Under the pieces are notes generated by a model that saw only the letters and a program-made list of their open reading frames with translations, was not told the DNA's origin and ran no database searches. The position numbers and the translations under genes were made by a program. 64,000 nt of DNA from the NCBI GenBank assembly GCA_963793645.1, contig CAWCAW010000010.1, forward strand, positions 372,001 to 436,000, read 5' to 3'. Positions 18,907 through 28,177 of the stretch are shown one piece after another. This DNA comes from CAWCAW01 sp963793645. GTDB taxonomy: Bacteria > Actinomycetota > Acidimicrobiia > Acidimicrobiales > UBA8190. Within the stretch, counting starts at the first letter, position 1. Every line of letters starts with the position of its first letter.

Positions 18907-20285
18907 TCAGTGCCGACGGCCGCCCTTTTTGCCCTTGCTCTTGCGCGGCCTCGGCGCTGGGCGTCCGTTGGCCGATGAGGCCGGACGCTGGGCAGCCCCC
19001 GACGATCGCGCCGGGCCCGATCGCGCGGGGCAACCGCACCCGAAGCGCCCTCGTCGACATCGAGGTCGATATCCGCGTCATCGTCCTGAGCCTCGTCATC
19101 GACAACCGGGGCGGGGCGGGTCTTCGGAACCGGCCGCCCTGAACGGGCGCCTCCGGGGCGCAGCACCTGCCCCTGACGCTTGACCGGCGTCACCCGGGCG
19201 CGCCCGCTTCGTCCCGAGGTGCCTGTGGCGGTGGCCGTCAACAAGGCGGCCGCCTTGGGTGTGAGGAGGCCGGTCCGGTCGGCGCGGCTCTCGAGCTTGG
19301 AACGAATGTTGATATAGCGGGGCTCACGCTCCTTCATCCCCGCCAGCAAGGGGGAGGCGATGAAGATCGACGAATATGCCCCCGACGTGAGCCCGATCAC
19401 CAAGGCCAGCCCGAAGTACTGCAACGTGGTGGCGCCGAGGACCTGGGCGCCGATGACCAGTACCGACAGCACCGGCAAAATGGCGACCAGCGACGTGTTG
19501 ATCGACCTCGCCAACGTCTGGTTCATGGACAAGTTGACGACGTCCTCGTAGGTCATGCGGCCCGAGGCACCGAAACCCTTGGTGTTCTCCATGACGCGGT
19601 CGAACACCACGACGGTGTCATAGAGCGAATACCCGAGGATGGTTAAGACGGCCACCACCGTGTCCGGGGTGACCTGGAACCCCGTGAGCGAGTAGATCCC
19701 CGCCGTCACCAACAGGTCGTGGATCACCGCCACCAAGGCGGCAATGGCCATCTTCCACTCGAAGCGGAAGGTGATGTAGAGCACCACGAGCACGAAGAAC
19801 ACCGCTACCGCCAATATGGCCTTGTTGGTGATCTGGCTCCCCCAGGTGGGCCCGACGTTGCTGAAGGTGACTTCGGCCGCCGGCACGTTGCCGATCTGGC
19901 CCATGGCCGCTGACACGGCCGCCTCTTTCACCTGCTGCTGAGCCGGGGTGAGGCTGTTGAGGTCCGCTTCGACCTGCACGGTACGCCCGCCCAGGATCTC
20001 AACGGTGGCCCCGGTCACGCCCGCCTTGGTGATGGCGTTCTGCACCGTCGCCGGGCTGACCCCCGGGGCGGTCACCTCCCAGGACGATCCACCTTTGAAG
20101 TCGATGCCCCAGTTGAAGCCCCGCGTGGCCATGGAACCGATCCCGGCCACGATGATGATGGTCGAGAGCAAGTACCACATCCGTCGACGACCCACGAAGT
20201 CGAAGGACGTCTCGCCCCGGTAGAGGCGGATGAACACATTGGGACGGGCCGCGGCCGGAGAAACGGCGTCTTCGACGGTGGTCAT
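18907..20285 (-). CDS. secF: Protein translocase subunit SecF
   Basis: With SecD it forms the proton-driven membrane complex that helps pull proteins across the Sec channel. Six membrane segments are expected. Seen: RRRMWYLLSTIIIVAGIGS, the periplasmic start GFNWGIDFKGGSSWEV, and DTVVVFDRVMENTKG. After the last membrane segment comes an unusual hydrophilic tail of over 100 residues with an acidic DDEAQDDDADIDLDVDEGA patch. A break in a GGGGG run near 19,006 puts the tail out of frame. Read one base over it ends PRKSKGKKGGRRH with a stop at 18907, a basic end common in actinobacterial SecF. ATG 20285 begins one base after the secD stop. Confidence 0.93.
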
Positions 20286-20286
20286 C

Positions 20287-21807
20287 TCAGCTCCCACTTT
20301 CGAGGGCAAGTCCGCGCGCGACTCCGATGATCCGGGCGTCGGTGACCGTCTTGCTGCGCCCGAGGAGGATCACAAGGGGGCGGGTGAAGAAGTAGGTGAT
20401 CACGATGTCGAGGATGGTCGACAAGCCCAAAAAGAAGGCGAACCCTTGCACGGTGCCTATGGCCAGGAAGTACAACACCACCGCCGCACCAAGGGACACG
20501 AGGTCAGCGGCCAGCACGGTGCGAAACGCACCGCGGAAGCTCTTGTCGACGCTTGTCCGGATAGAGCGCCCGGCGCGCGCCTCGTCTTTTAATCGCTCGA
20601 AGTACACGATGTAGGAGTCCACCGTGATTCCGACTGAGACAATCACGCCGGTGACGCCGGCTAAGTCCAGAGTCAAGTTCAACGACGAATGTCCTAAGGC
20701 CGAAACGATGCTCCACAACAAGGCGCCGGAGACGATGAGCCCCGAGACCACCACCACCCCCAGGGCCCGGTAATACAGGATCGTGTAGATCAGCACCAGC
20801 AGCAGTCCGCCGATGCCGGCGGCCAGACCAGCTTTCAGTGACGACTTGCCCAGCGTCGGCGAGACGGACTGGCGCTCGATGGGCTTCAGGCGCACGGGCA
20901 GGGCGCCGTAGTTCAGCACCAACGCCAGGTTCTGCGCCTCAGTTTGGGTGAAGCTCCCGCTGATCTGGATCTTGCCCGCGAAGGACGTGAACGTGGCCTG
21001 GTTGGGCAACGTCAAGGGCGCCGAATAGACGAGCCCGTCGAGGTCCATGGCGATGTAGGCGTGGAATTGCTGCTCGGCGAGCTTGTCCCACTCTCCCGAC
21101 CCGGTGCCCGTGAGAGTCACGTCGACGACCCACGTCGATGAACTCAACTCGGCCAGGGCTCCCCCGGGGGCCACGGCGTTGCCGAGCAACCCAGTGGGGC
21201 CGAGGAGGTACCGCAGCCCGCTTTGCCCCGACTGGGGGGCGGCGGGAATCAAGACGGGCAAATAGGGATGGGCGTCGTTGTAATCGTTCGTCGTGGACGG
21301 GTAGTCGGTGAGAACGGGGTCGGCGCCGACGTTGTTGGCCGGGTCACCGCTGCTCGTGTTCACGGCCAAGTTGGTGGCCGTCAGGTCATAAGAAGATGCT
21401 GAGCACGCCGAGGGCACCGTGGTGGGCACCACCGTCTTGGCCGTCGGCGCCGTATAGGGGTTGGCATAGCAGAGCACGGGCCGGAACTGCAGCTGGGCGG
21501 TCTCGCCGATGAGGTTGATCACCTTGCCGGGGTTACGCAGGCCCGGCAGCTGCACCACCACGTTGCCGCCTTGCGAACCCACCTCCGCCCCCGACACGCC
21601 GGCCCCGTCGATGCGGTTGCGGATGATGTCGATGGTGGTGTTCATCTCGCCGCTGTCGATGGTGTGGGCCGGCTTGTAGACGACTTCGGACCCACCGGCC
21701 AGGTCGAGACCGAGCTTGGGTGACCACTTCGATCCGAGCGTCCCCGCCAGGGCGCCCAAGGCGATGACGGTGACGAGGATCAGGCTGACCATGTACGAGC
21801 GCTTCAC
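20287..21807 (-). CDS. secD: Protein translocase subunit SecD
   Basis: 506 residues. N-terminal membrane segment (VSLILVTVIALGALAGTLG), KLGLDLAGGSEVVY, the P1 periplasmic domain (NTTIDIIRNRIDGAGVSGAE, VVVQLPGL) and the C-terminal bundle with SVSPTLGKSSLKAGLAAG, VGITVDSYIVYFERLKDE and FFTRPLV. A low-complexity insert rich in Ser/Thr/Asn between about residues 115 and 200 is common in actinobacterial SecD. Its start overlaps yajC by four bases. Confidence 0.95.
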   Translation of the reverse strand: MKRSYMVSLILVTVIALGALAGTLGSKWSPKLGLDLAGGSEVVYKPAHTIDSGEMNTTIDIIRNRIDGAGVSGAEVGSQGGNVVVQLPGLRNPGKVINLIGETAQLQFRPVLCYANPYTAPTAKTVVPTTVPSACSASSYDLTATNLAVNTSSGDPANNVGADPVLTDYPSTTNDYNDAHPYLPVLIPAAPQSGQSGLRYLLGPTGLLGNAVAPGGALAELSSSTWVVDVTLTGTGSGEWDKLAEQQFHAYIAMDLDGLVYSAPLTLPNQATFTSFAGKIQISGSFTQTEAQNLALVLNYGALPVRLKPIERQSVSPTLGKSSLKAGLAAGIGGLLLVLIYTILYYRALGVVVVSGLIVSGALLWSIVSALGHSSLNLTLDLAGVTGVIVSVGITVDSYIVYFERLKDEARAGRSIRTSVDKSFRGAFRTVLAADLVSLGAAVVLYFLAIGTVQGFAFFLGLSTILDIVITYFFTRPLVILLGRSKTVTDARIIGVARGLALESGS

Positions 21808-22271
21808 TTGGACACCTCGCCACCATGATCGGCGGCATCGCCCGAGGCGTCACCTTCGTGATGGTCTAAAGCGTCGTGATCGTCATCGTCATGAGGGTCG
21901 AGATCGTCATGATGGTCGAGATCGTCATGGTCATCAGCCGAGGCATCCTCGGTGATGCGGCGGGCGATGGTGGAGCGAAGCACCGTGATCCTCGTTCCTG
22001 GCGCGGTTTCGATGGTGACCCGGTCATTCTCGACATCGAGGACGGTGCCGAAGATCCCCGCCCCCGTGAGCACCTCGTCCCCGGGCGACAGCTCCATCAA
22101 TGTGGAGCGTTGACGGCGAGCCGCTTGCTGGCGGGGACGAAGGAAGAAGAAATAGAGCGCGCCGAAGAGCACCACGATGAAGAGCAACGACTCGGCGCTA
22201 CCCCCCGCATTGGTGTTCTTGGAGCTGGAGCTGGCCGCCAGCACGACAGCCGCCCCGCTGAAGATGGTCAT
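21804..22271 (-). CDS. yajC: YajC preprotein translocase accessory subunit with His/Asp-rich tail
   Basis: A small single-span inner-membrane protein that associates with SecDF. Residues 1-30 are a short extracytoplasmic lead, then LLFIVVLFGALYFFFLRPRQ, the family hallmark, followed by the cytoplasmic SH3-like part (ELSPGDEVLTGAGIFGTVLDV). From about residue 110 to 150 the protein is almost only Asp, His, Glu and Ala (for example DDHDDLDHHDDLDPHDDDDH), encoded by imperfect 12-15-base DNA repeats. YajC is usually about 90-120 residues, so this tail is extra. It could bind metal or simply be disordered. First gene of yajC-secD-secF. Confidence 0.92.
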   Translation of the reverse strand: MTIFSGAAVVLAASSSSKNTNAGGSAESLLFIVVLFGALYFFFLRPRQQAARRQRSTLMELSPGDEVLTGAGIFGTVLDVENDRVTIETAPGTRITVLRSTIARRITEDASADDHDDLDHHDDLDPHDDDDHDALDHHEGDASGDAADHGGEVSK

Positions 22272-22375
22272 GGAGATGGTTCAGACTCCCGCGATAAGAA
22301 GCGCCTGACCTTACTCCAGCGGTGCCAGCTCCTTCGGGCATCGGGGCGGGAATGCGACGGACGGCCCAACCCTGG

Positions 22376-23426
22376 TCACCACAACGACGGCTCGCTCACT
22401 CGGGCCTGGACCAGGGTGCGCTCCAGTTGCAGGTGCTCGAAGGCCCGGGGGGCGGCCACCCGGCCCCGCGCCGTGCGCTGCACCAGGCCTTGCTGGAGCA
22501 AGTACGGCTCGTAGGCGTCCTCCACGGTGTCGGGCTCCTCACCCACGCACTGGGCCAGGGTCACGAGCCCCACGGGCTGTCCCCCGAAGCGGCGGCACAA
22601 CGTGTCGAGGATGGCCCGGTCGACCTTGTCCAGACCGAGGTGGTCGACGCCGAAGAGCTCCAAGCCTTCGGTGGCCAGCTGGGCGGTCACCACTCCCTGG
22701 GCCCGAACCTCGACGAAGTCGCGCACCGCGTCGCAAGAGCCGGTTGGCGATACGGGGCGTGCCCCGGGCCCGAGAGGCGATCTGGGCGGCCCCTTCGGAC
22801 TCCACGTCCACACCGAGGATCCGCGCCGCCCGCATCACGATGCCGTGCAGGTCCTCGGGGGCATAGAGATCGAGCCGGCCCACGAAACCGAAGCGATCAC
22901 GCAGGGGGCCCGACAACAACCCCGTGCGTGTGGTGGCGCCCACCAAGGTGAAGCGAGGGAGGTCCAGCCGGATGGAGCGGGCCGTCGGCCCCTTGCCGAT
23001 GACGATGTCCAGCTGGAAGTCCTCCATGGCCGGGTAGAGGACCTCTTCGACGGCGCGGGGCAGTCGGTGGATCTCGTCGATGAACAACACGTCGCCGGGT
23101 TGCAGGTCCGTCAAGATGGCAGCCAGGTCCCCGGTGCGCACCAGCGCCGGTCCCGAGGTCACCCGCAAGCCCACGCCCATCTCCGTGGCCACGATGCCGG
23201 CCATCGACGTCTTGCCGAGCCCCGGAGGACCGGCGAAGAGAAGATGGTCAACAGGCTGCTGGCGGCGGCGGGCTGCTTCCAAGACGATCTGCAGGTGCTC
23301 GGTCAGCTGAGGCTGGCCGAGGAACTCGTCAAGGCGGCGGGGTCGGAGGCGAACCTCGTCGGCCACCTCGGTGGGATCGACAGCGGGGTCGACGGTACGC
23401 GCCGCCACGGTTTCGGCCGCCGTCAC
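22376..23426 (-). CDS. ruvB: Holliday-junction branch migration ATPase RuvB (one frame break)
   Basis: An AAA+ motor of the RuvAB complex. LRPRRLDEFLGQPQ, Walker A GPPGLGKTS, Walker B VLFIDEIHRLPRAVEEVLYPAMED, sensor GATTRTGLLSGPLRDRFGF, then arginine-finger/winged-helix region. The frame breaks near 22,732; one base over it continues VRDFVEVRAQGVV and ends at 22376 with the usual helix-turn-helix DNA-binding end (CVGEEPDTVEDAYEPYLLQQG). The likely start is GTG 23426, directly beside the predicted ruvA stop (TGATGTG). As read, ruvA and ruvB form one open frame. Confidence 0.93.
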
Positions 23427-23427
23427 A

Positions 23428-24062
23428 TCAGCGCCGACGGCGACGACCTCGCGCCGCGTGCTCGATCGAGCCCCGGCCAGCTCGCGCAGCGCCTGGCGCA
23501 AGAGCTCCTCAACGGCTCCTTCGGCTGCCACCGCGTCCAAGGCACGCCGGATCTCATCAGGCCCATATCCCAGCTCGGCCAGCGCGGCACGGACCTCACC
23601 TCGGGGCTCGGGACGGCCGCTCGAGCTCCCGGGTACGGCCGTGGTGCGCAGGTCGGGGACCTCGAGGCGGGTCTTCAGATCAAGCACCAGGCGGGCTGCG
23701 GTCTTGCGACCGATCCCGGGCACGGAGCACAGCGCTTCGAGGTCCTCCTCGATCACGGCGCGCGTCAGCGCGGCGGGGTTCAGCGCCGACATCACGCTGA
23801 GCGCCAGTGACGGCCCCACACCATGGGCCGACAGCAGCGCCTCGAAGCAGCGGCGCTCCTCGGCCTCGACGAAGCCGTACAACACGATGGCGTCCTCGCG
23901 GACGTGCGTGTGCACGTGCAACGCCACCTCCGACCCGAGCTCCCCCATGGCCGCCAGGGTGCCACTGGGCACCTGCACGCGATATCCCACGCCACCCACG
24001 TCGATGAGCACCTCGGCCTCGGCACTGCGGGCGATGAGGGTGCCGCGCAGCCAGCCGATCAT
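23428..24062 (-). CDS. ruvA: Holliday-junction DNA-binding protein RuvA
   Basis: Tetrameric junction-binding subunit. N-terminal OB domain (MIGWLRGTLIA, VLIDVGGVGYRVQVP, THVREDAIVLYGF), two helix-hairpin-helix motifs (LLSAHGVGPSLALSVMSAL and LCSVPGIGRKTAARLVLDL), and a C-terminal three-helix domain that contacts RuvB (VRAALAELGYGPDEIRRAL). The length to the nearest stop in the adjacent frame is 635 bases, one short of a multiple of three, so a single missing base near 23,450 would explain why no stop separates it from ruvB. The start overlaps ruvC by four bases. Confidence 0.92.
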
Positions 24063-24586
24063 CGCGGCACTCCGGCCGTCGCCTCGCGTTGGGCCGCCCC
24101 TTGGATGGCAAGGCGCAAAGGCGACGACGCCAGATGGCAGGCCGCCAGCGCCAAGGCGTCGGCGACATCGGCGGGGCGAGGCGGCTCCGGTAGTCCGAGC
24201 AGCGACGCCACCATGCGCTGTACCTGGTCCTTGGTGGCGGCGCCGAAGCCGACGACGGCCATCTTCACCTCGTTGGCGGTGTACTGGACGACCTCGCAGC
24301 CGGACTGGGCCGCCACCAATAAGGCGACTCCTCCGGCTTGCCCGGTGGCCATAGCCGTGCGGACGTTGGTCTGAAAGAACACCTTCTCGACCACCACGGC
24401 GTCGGGCCGGGTCTCGGCCACCAGCGCCTGCAACTCGGCGAACAGCGTTCGGAGGCGCTCGGGCAACGGGAGGCCAGGGTCGGTGGTGATCACGCCTCCC
24501 GCCGCGGCCCGCAGCTCCGATCCCCGCCGCTCGACGAGCCCATAGCCGCAGCGCGACAGACCGGGGTCGACGCCCAAGACGAACAC
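24059..24586 (-). CDS. ruvC: Crossover junction endodeoxyribonuclease RuvC
   Basis: Resolves Holliday junctions. 175 residues, RNase H fold. Acidic catalytic residues are visible in VLGVDPGLSRCGYG (Asp), VVVEKVFFQTNVRTAM (Glu) and the C-terminal DVADALALAACH (two Asp). Starts at GTG 24586 with a TAGGGT box seven bases upstream and no ribosome-binding site. It is followed by ruvA and ruvB in one operon. Confidence 0.95.
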   Translation of the reverse strand: MFVLGVDPGLSRCGYGLVERRGSELRAAAGGVITTDPGLPLPERLRTLFAELQALVAETRPDAVVVEKVFFQTNVRTAMATGQAGGVALLVAAQSGCEVVQYTANEVKMAVVGFGAATKDQVQRMVASLLGLPEPPRPADVADALALAACHLASSPLRLAIQGAAQREATAGVPR

Positions 24587-24593
24587 GCGTTCG

Positions 24594-24599
24594 ACCCTA
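24594..24599 (-). promoter_or_regulatory. Candidate -10 box of ruvCAB (leaderless)
   Basis: TAGGGT on the minus strand, seven bases before GTG 24586, in the roughly 100-base gap after yebC. No clear SOS (LexA/GAAC-GTTC type) box was seen beside it. Confidence 0.45.
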
Positions 24600-24688
24600 G
24601 CAAGCCGGCACCGGGGCGCGGTGGACCGGGCCGGCGCCTGGGCAGGGTCGAAGGGACCCGCCGGTGAGGTCAGCGACGGCGGGTGCGG

Positions 24689-25438
24689 TCAGTCCCCCAC
24701 GGCGGCGAGCACTTCGTCAGGGATGTCGAAATTCGACCATACGTTCTGGACGTCGTCGTGGTCGTCGAGCCCTTCGAGCAGGCGCAGAACCTGGCGGGCC
24801 GGCCCCTCCCCCGTCACCGCCACGGTGACCGACGGGACCATGGCGATCTCGGCCGACTCGACCTTCATATCCGCAGCCGCCAAGGCGTCGCGCACGGCGT
24901 TGAGATCCGTGGGCGCCGCCGTCACCGTCCAACGATCGCCGTCGTCGCTCACGTCTTCGGCGCCCGCCTCGATGGCCACCTCCATGACGCGATCCTCATC
25001 GAGGTGGCGCGGCAGCTCGACGATCCCCTTGCGGGCGAATTGCCACGACACCGCGCCCGGCTCGGCTGTGGACCCGCCGTTGCGGGTGAAGAGGTTGCGG
25101 ATCTCCGCCCCGGTGCGATTGCGGTTGTCGGTGAGGCACTCGACCATCACTGCCACGCCTGCCGGTCCATATCCCTCGTAGTTCACCTCTTCGTAGGGCA
25201 CCCCTTCGAGCTCGCCGGTGCCGCGCTTGATGGCTCGCTCGATGGTGTCGGTGGGAACCGAGGCGGCACGGGCCTTGTCGTACATGGTGCGCAACGTGGC
25301 GTTGGCGCTCAGGTCGCCGCCTCCTTCGCGCGCCGCCACCTCAAGCTGGCGAATGAGCTTGGCGAACACCTTGGCCCGGGCCTTGTCGACCGCCGCCTTG
25401 CGATGCTTGGTCGTCGCCCATTTTGAGTGACCCGACAT
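24689..25438 (-). CDS. YebC/PmpR-family protein
   Basis: 249 residues, complete. Begins MSGHSKWATTKHRKAAVDK and has the family's three-domain sequence: ATLRTMYDKARAASVP with DTIERAIKRGTGE, then YEEVNYEGYGPAGVAVMVE, then NGGSTAEPGAVSWQF. YebC/TACO1 proteins bind RNA or the ribosome to relieve stalling in some bacteria, and some members act as transcriptional regulators; which applies here is not known. An AGAGGA ribosome-binding site precedes ATG 25438. Lies between pdxT and ruvC, as in mycobacteria. Confidence 0.95.
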   Translation of the reverse strand: MSGHSKWATTKHRKAAVDKARAKVFAKLIRQLEVAAREGGGDLSANATLRTMYDKARAASVPTDTIERAIKRGTGELEGVPYEEVNYEGYGPAGVAVMVECLTDNRNRTGAEIRNLFTRNGGSTAEPGAVSWQFARKGIVELPRHLDEDRVMEVAIEAGAEDVSDDGDRWTVTAAPTDLNAVRDALAAADMKVESAEIAMVPSVTVAVTGEGPARQVLRLLEGLDDHDDVQNVWSNFDIPDEVLAAVGD

Positions 25439-25442
25439 CGTC

Positions 25443-26032
25443 TTACCGTCCTCTCTGCTCGATCATGGACAAGAACAATTGGTGCAACCGCCGATCAGTC
25501 GTCAGCTCCGGGATGAAAGGCGCAGGCCAGCACCGAGCCCTGTCGGCACACCACGGGACCCCGATGCGAGGCCAGGACCTCGACGCCGGGTCCCGTGCGC
25601 TCCACCTTGGGCGCCCGGATGAACACGGCGTGCATCGGCCCACATCCCGGCGCGCACCCCCGACCTCGAGCTCGCACTCGAAGGACTCAAGCTGGCGCCC
25701 GTAGCCGTTGCGTCGCACCGTCACGTCGATGGCGCCGAAGCAGTGTTGGTCGGGCGCGCCCGTCGATCACCTCGGCGGCCAGCAAGATCATCCCCGCGCA
25801 CGTCCCCAGAGCGGGAAGCCCGCCGGCCAGCGGGCTGGCCAGGGGCGCGGCGAGTCCCGAAGACTCGAGCAGCAACGACATGGTGGTGGACTCGCCGCCC
25901 GGGGATCACCACACCGTCGAGGCCGAGCAGATCTTGGGGCCGGCGCACCGGCCGGGTGGCGACGTCGAGGTCAGCCAGCGCGGCGCGATGTTCGGCGACG
26001 TCTCCTTGCAGAGCCAGCACACCGATCTCCAC
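25443..26032 (-). CDS. pdxT: Pyridoxal 5'-phosphate synthase glutaminase subunit PdxT (frameshifted as read)
   Basis: Supplies ammonia to PdxS. Family pieces occur in consecutive frames: MEIGVLALQGDVAEHRAAL at the start, VVIPG (the GGEST motif is interrupted), then MSLLLESSGLA and the nucleophile elbow GTCAGMILLA, then VTVRRNGYGRQLESFECELE, and finally an AF-HP-ELTTDRRLHQLFL end with an extra G inside the catalytic His-Pro-Glu. At least four single-base breaks (near 25,512, 25,650, 25,755 and 25,900) are needed to restore about 195 residues. Lies 44 bases after the corrected pdxS stop, the normal pairing. Confidence 0.88.
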
Positions 26033-26076
26033 CTGGAGGCACCTCGGTGGCCGTGACCGATGCGGTTGTCACCGGT

Positions 26077-26956
26077 TCACCACCCTCGATCGGCCAGATG
26101 CGTGTCGAGGCCGCTGATCTCGAGACCGGGCATGGCCGACCCCGAAGCCTCGGCTCACCTTGGCCACGATTTGCGCGTCGGAAAAGTGGGTGGTGGCTTC
26201 GACGATGGCCCGAGCCATGCGCGCCGGGTCCTCGCTCTTGAAGATCCCCGAGCCCACGAAGACGGATTGGGCACCCAACTGCATCACCAAGGCGGCGTCG
26301 GCCGGGGTGGCGATCCCACCGGCACAAAACAGCGGCACGGGAAGTGCACCGGCATCGGCCACCTCGTGGACGAGTCCGATGGGAGCCCCCAACTGCTTGG
26401 CCCAGGCGTAGCGCTCGGCGGCGTCGGCCTGAGTCAGCTTGCGAATGTCACCCATGATCGAACGCAGGTGCCGAACGGCCTCGACGATGTTGCCCGTACC
26501 CGCCTCGCCTTTGGAACGGATCAAGGCAGCGCCTTCGGAGATGCGGCGCAATGCTTCACCAAGGTTGGTGGCACCACACACGAACGGCACCGCAAACGCC
26601 CACTTGTCGATGTGGTGCGACTCGTCGGCCGGCGTGAGCACCTCGCTCTCGTCGATGTAGTCGACCTCCAGCGCCTCGAGTACCTGGGCCTCGGCGAAGT
26701 GCCCGATGCGGGCCTTGGCCATGACAGGGATGCTCACCGTCGCCTTGATCGACTCGATCAGGGCGGGGTCGCTCATGCGCGCCACGCCGCCTTGGGCGCG
26801 GATGTCGGCCGGGACGCGCTCGAGGGCCATGACGGCCACGGCGCCCGCCTCTTCGGCGATGGCGGCTTGTTCAGCCGTGACGACATCCATGATCACACCG
26901 CCACGCAACATCTCGGCCAGGCCCCGCTTGACGGTGAAAGTGCCGGTGCTTTCCAT
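26077..26956 (-). CDS. pdxS: Pyridoxal 5'-phosphate synthase lyase subunit PdxS
   Basis: A TIM-barrel enzyme that builds PLP from ribose 5-phosphate, glyceraldehyde 3-phosphate and ammonia. Highly conserved: KRGLAEMLRGGVIMDVV, AVMALERVPADIRAQGGVAR, IPVMAKARIGHFAEAQVLEA, DESEVLTPADE, AGTGNIVEAVRHLR and LFCAGGIATPADAALVMQLG. A break in a GGGG run near 26,142 displaces the last 25 residues; read one base over they end GLEISGLDTHLADRGW with a stop at 26077. As literally read the frame ends at 26069. ATG 26956 is six bases after a TAGACT box. Confidence 0.95.
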
Positions 26957-26962
26957 GTTCCG

Positions 26963-26968
26963 AGTCTA
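26963..26968 (-). promoter_or_regulatory. Candidate -10 box of pdxST (leaderless)
   Basis: TAGACT on the minus strand, six bases before ATG 26956, within the 55-base gap behind the M48 gene. Spacing suggests an mRNA starting at the A of the start codon. Confidence 0.5.
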
Positions 26969-27011
26969 CCGCCGAGGCTGGCCGCTCTCCTCGGACTCGG
27001 TGGTGCCTCGC

Positions 27012-28157
27012 TCAGGCCTCGTCGAGGGCGGCCATGCGGGCCGAGGTGGCGTCGAGATCGCCGATTTCGTCGCCCGGGTGGGGCGCCCGCCGCGAGGTGC
27101 TGGGCAGCGGCACCGTCCATAGCCGTCGAGTGGCCGTCGCCACCGTCTTGGCGGCCAGGTGGCCCGACGACGGCGCCGGCCCGTTGTCCATGACGGCCAG
27201 CGCCTCACGCAGACCCGGCGGGTAACGAGTGATGGCGACGGCCGCTTGATCGGTGCGGAAACTCGCGTCCCGCCCGGCGCGCCCGTGCACGGCGTCGCCC
27301 ACGCCTGGCCATAACGGGGCCAGGATCAGACCAATGGCGGCCGCCACCGTGGCCGGAGCGACATCTCCGCGTCGTATGTGGGTGAGCTCGTGGGCCAGGA
27401 CTCCCTCCAAAGCGACTGGGTCCAAGGCTTCGACAAGACCGGTGGTGACGATGAGGGTGGCGTTCTGAGGCCGATGCCCCACCGCGATGGCATTGCGGGT
27501 GGCGTCATCGATGACACTTATCTTCGGAGGGGCCAGGCCCATGGTGGCGCACAGCCCGTCGACGAGATTGAAGACGCGCGGGAGATCGTCTTCGTCGTCG
27601 ATGGCGCGACATCCCAACCTCTTGAGCACGAGTCCCGTCGAGCCCCACCACAGCAGCGCGAACACCGCCGCACCGCACACCGCACCGGCGGCCAGGCCGA
27701 CCAGCGGAGAGACGACGGCCGCCAGCACCAACGCCACCACGCCGAAGACCACCACGGCCGGCAGCCCAGCCAGACCCAGCCCATGACGCCGGTTGCGGCG
27801 CGCTTCGACCGCATCGGCCTTGCCCGGGTTGAGGCCGGCGGGCCCGGCGACCGGGGATAGCACCGCTGCCGCTGTCACATTCGAAGCGGGCGGCGTGCGA
27901 GCGCCCGAACCGCTACTCGACTGGCCCGGTGGCCGCCTCCCTCCGCCCCCGCCCCCGCCGCCCCCGCGTGAAGACGACCGGGACCGCGACGACCCCGAAG
28001 AGCGCGACGACCCCGAAGATGACTTCGATGAGCCAGACGACGACCGAGAGGAACCGCCCGACGAGCGAGACGAGTGGGGCCGAGACGAGCGTGACTGTCC
28101 CGACGGTCGATGAGACCCCCGGCCTCCGGAGGACGACGAGCTCGAGGGGCCGGCCAT
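27012..28157 (-). CDS. M48-family membrane zinc metalloprotease with Ser-rich N-terminus
   Basis: 381 residues. Residues 1-75 are nearly all Ser, Gly, Arg and Pro, ending in a run of nine Gly. Two membrane segments follow (LPAVVVFGVVALVLAAVVSP and LAAGAVCGAAVFALLWWG), then an HtpX/Ste24-like protease domain: NAIAVGHRPQNATLIVTTGL and the zinc motif HELTH in LEGVLAHELTHIRRGD. The third zinc ligand would be a downstream Glu/Asp; DASFRTDQAAV replaces the usual E-x-x-AD stretch. It sits between pimA and pdxS with its own TAGGCT box nine bases before ATG 28157. A role in membrane protein quality control is only an inference from the family. Confidence 0.82.
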   Translation of the reverse strand: MAGPSSSSSSGGRGSHRPSGQSRSSRPHSSRSSGGSSRSSSGSSKSSSGSSRSSGSSRSRSSSRGGGGGGGGGRRPPGQSSSGSGARTPPASNVTAAAVLSPVAGPAGLNPGKADAVEARRNRRHGLGLAGLPAVVVFGVVALVLAAVVSPLVGLAAGAVCGAAVFALLWWGSTGLVLKRLGCRAIDDEDDLPRVFNLVDGLCATMGLAPPKISVIDDATRNAIAVGHRPQNATLIVTTGLVEALDPVALEGVLAHELTHIRRGDVAPATVAAAIGLILAPLWPGVGDAVHGRAGRDASFRTDQAAVAITRYPPGLREALAVMDNGPAPSSGHLAAKTVATATRRLWTVPLPSTSRRAPHPGDEIGDLDATSARMAALDEA

Positions 28158-28166
28158 GACCGCCGA

Positions 28167-28172
28167 AGCCTA
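28167..28172 (-). promoter_or_regulatory. Candidate -10 box of the M48 gene (leaderless)
   Basis: TAGGCT on the minus strand, nine bases before ATG 28157, in the 20-base gap after pimA. Confidence 0.45.
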
Positions 28173-28177
28173 CGCGC

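Noticed and set aside
21876..21960. Short repeats that might be a CRISPR array
   Set aside because: They are in-frame codons for the His/Asp tail of YajC with no spacers.
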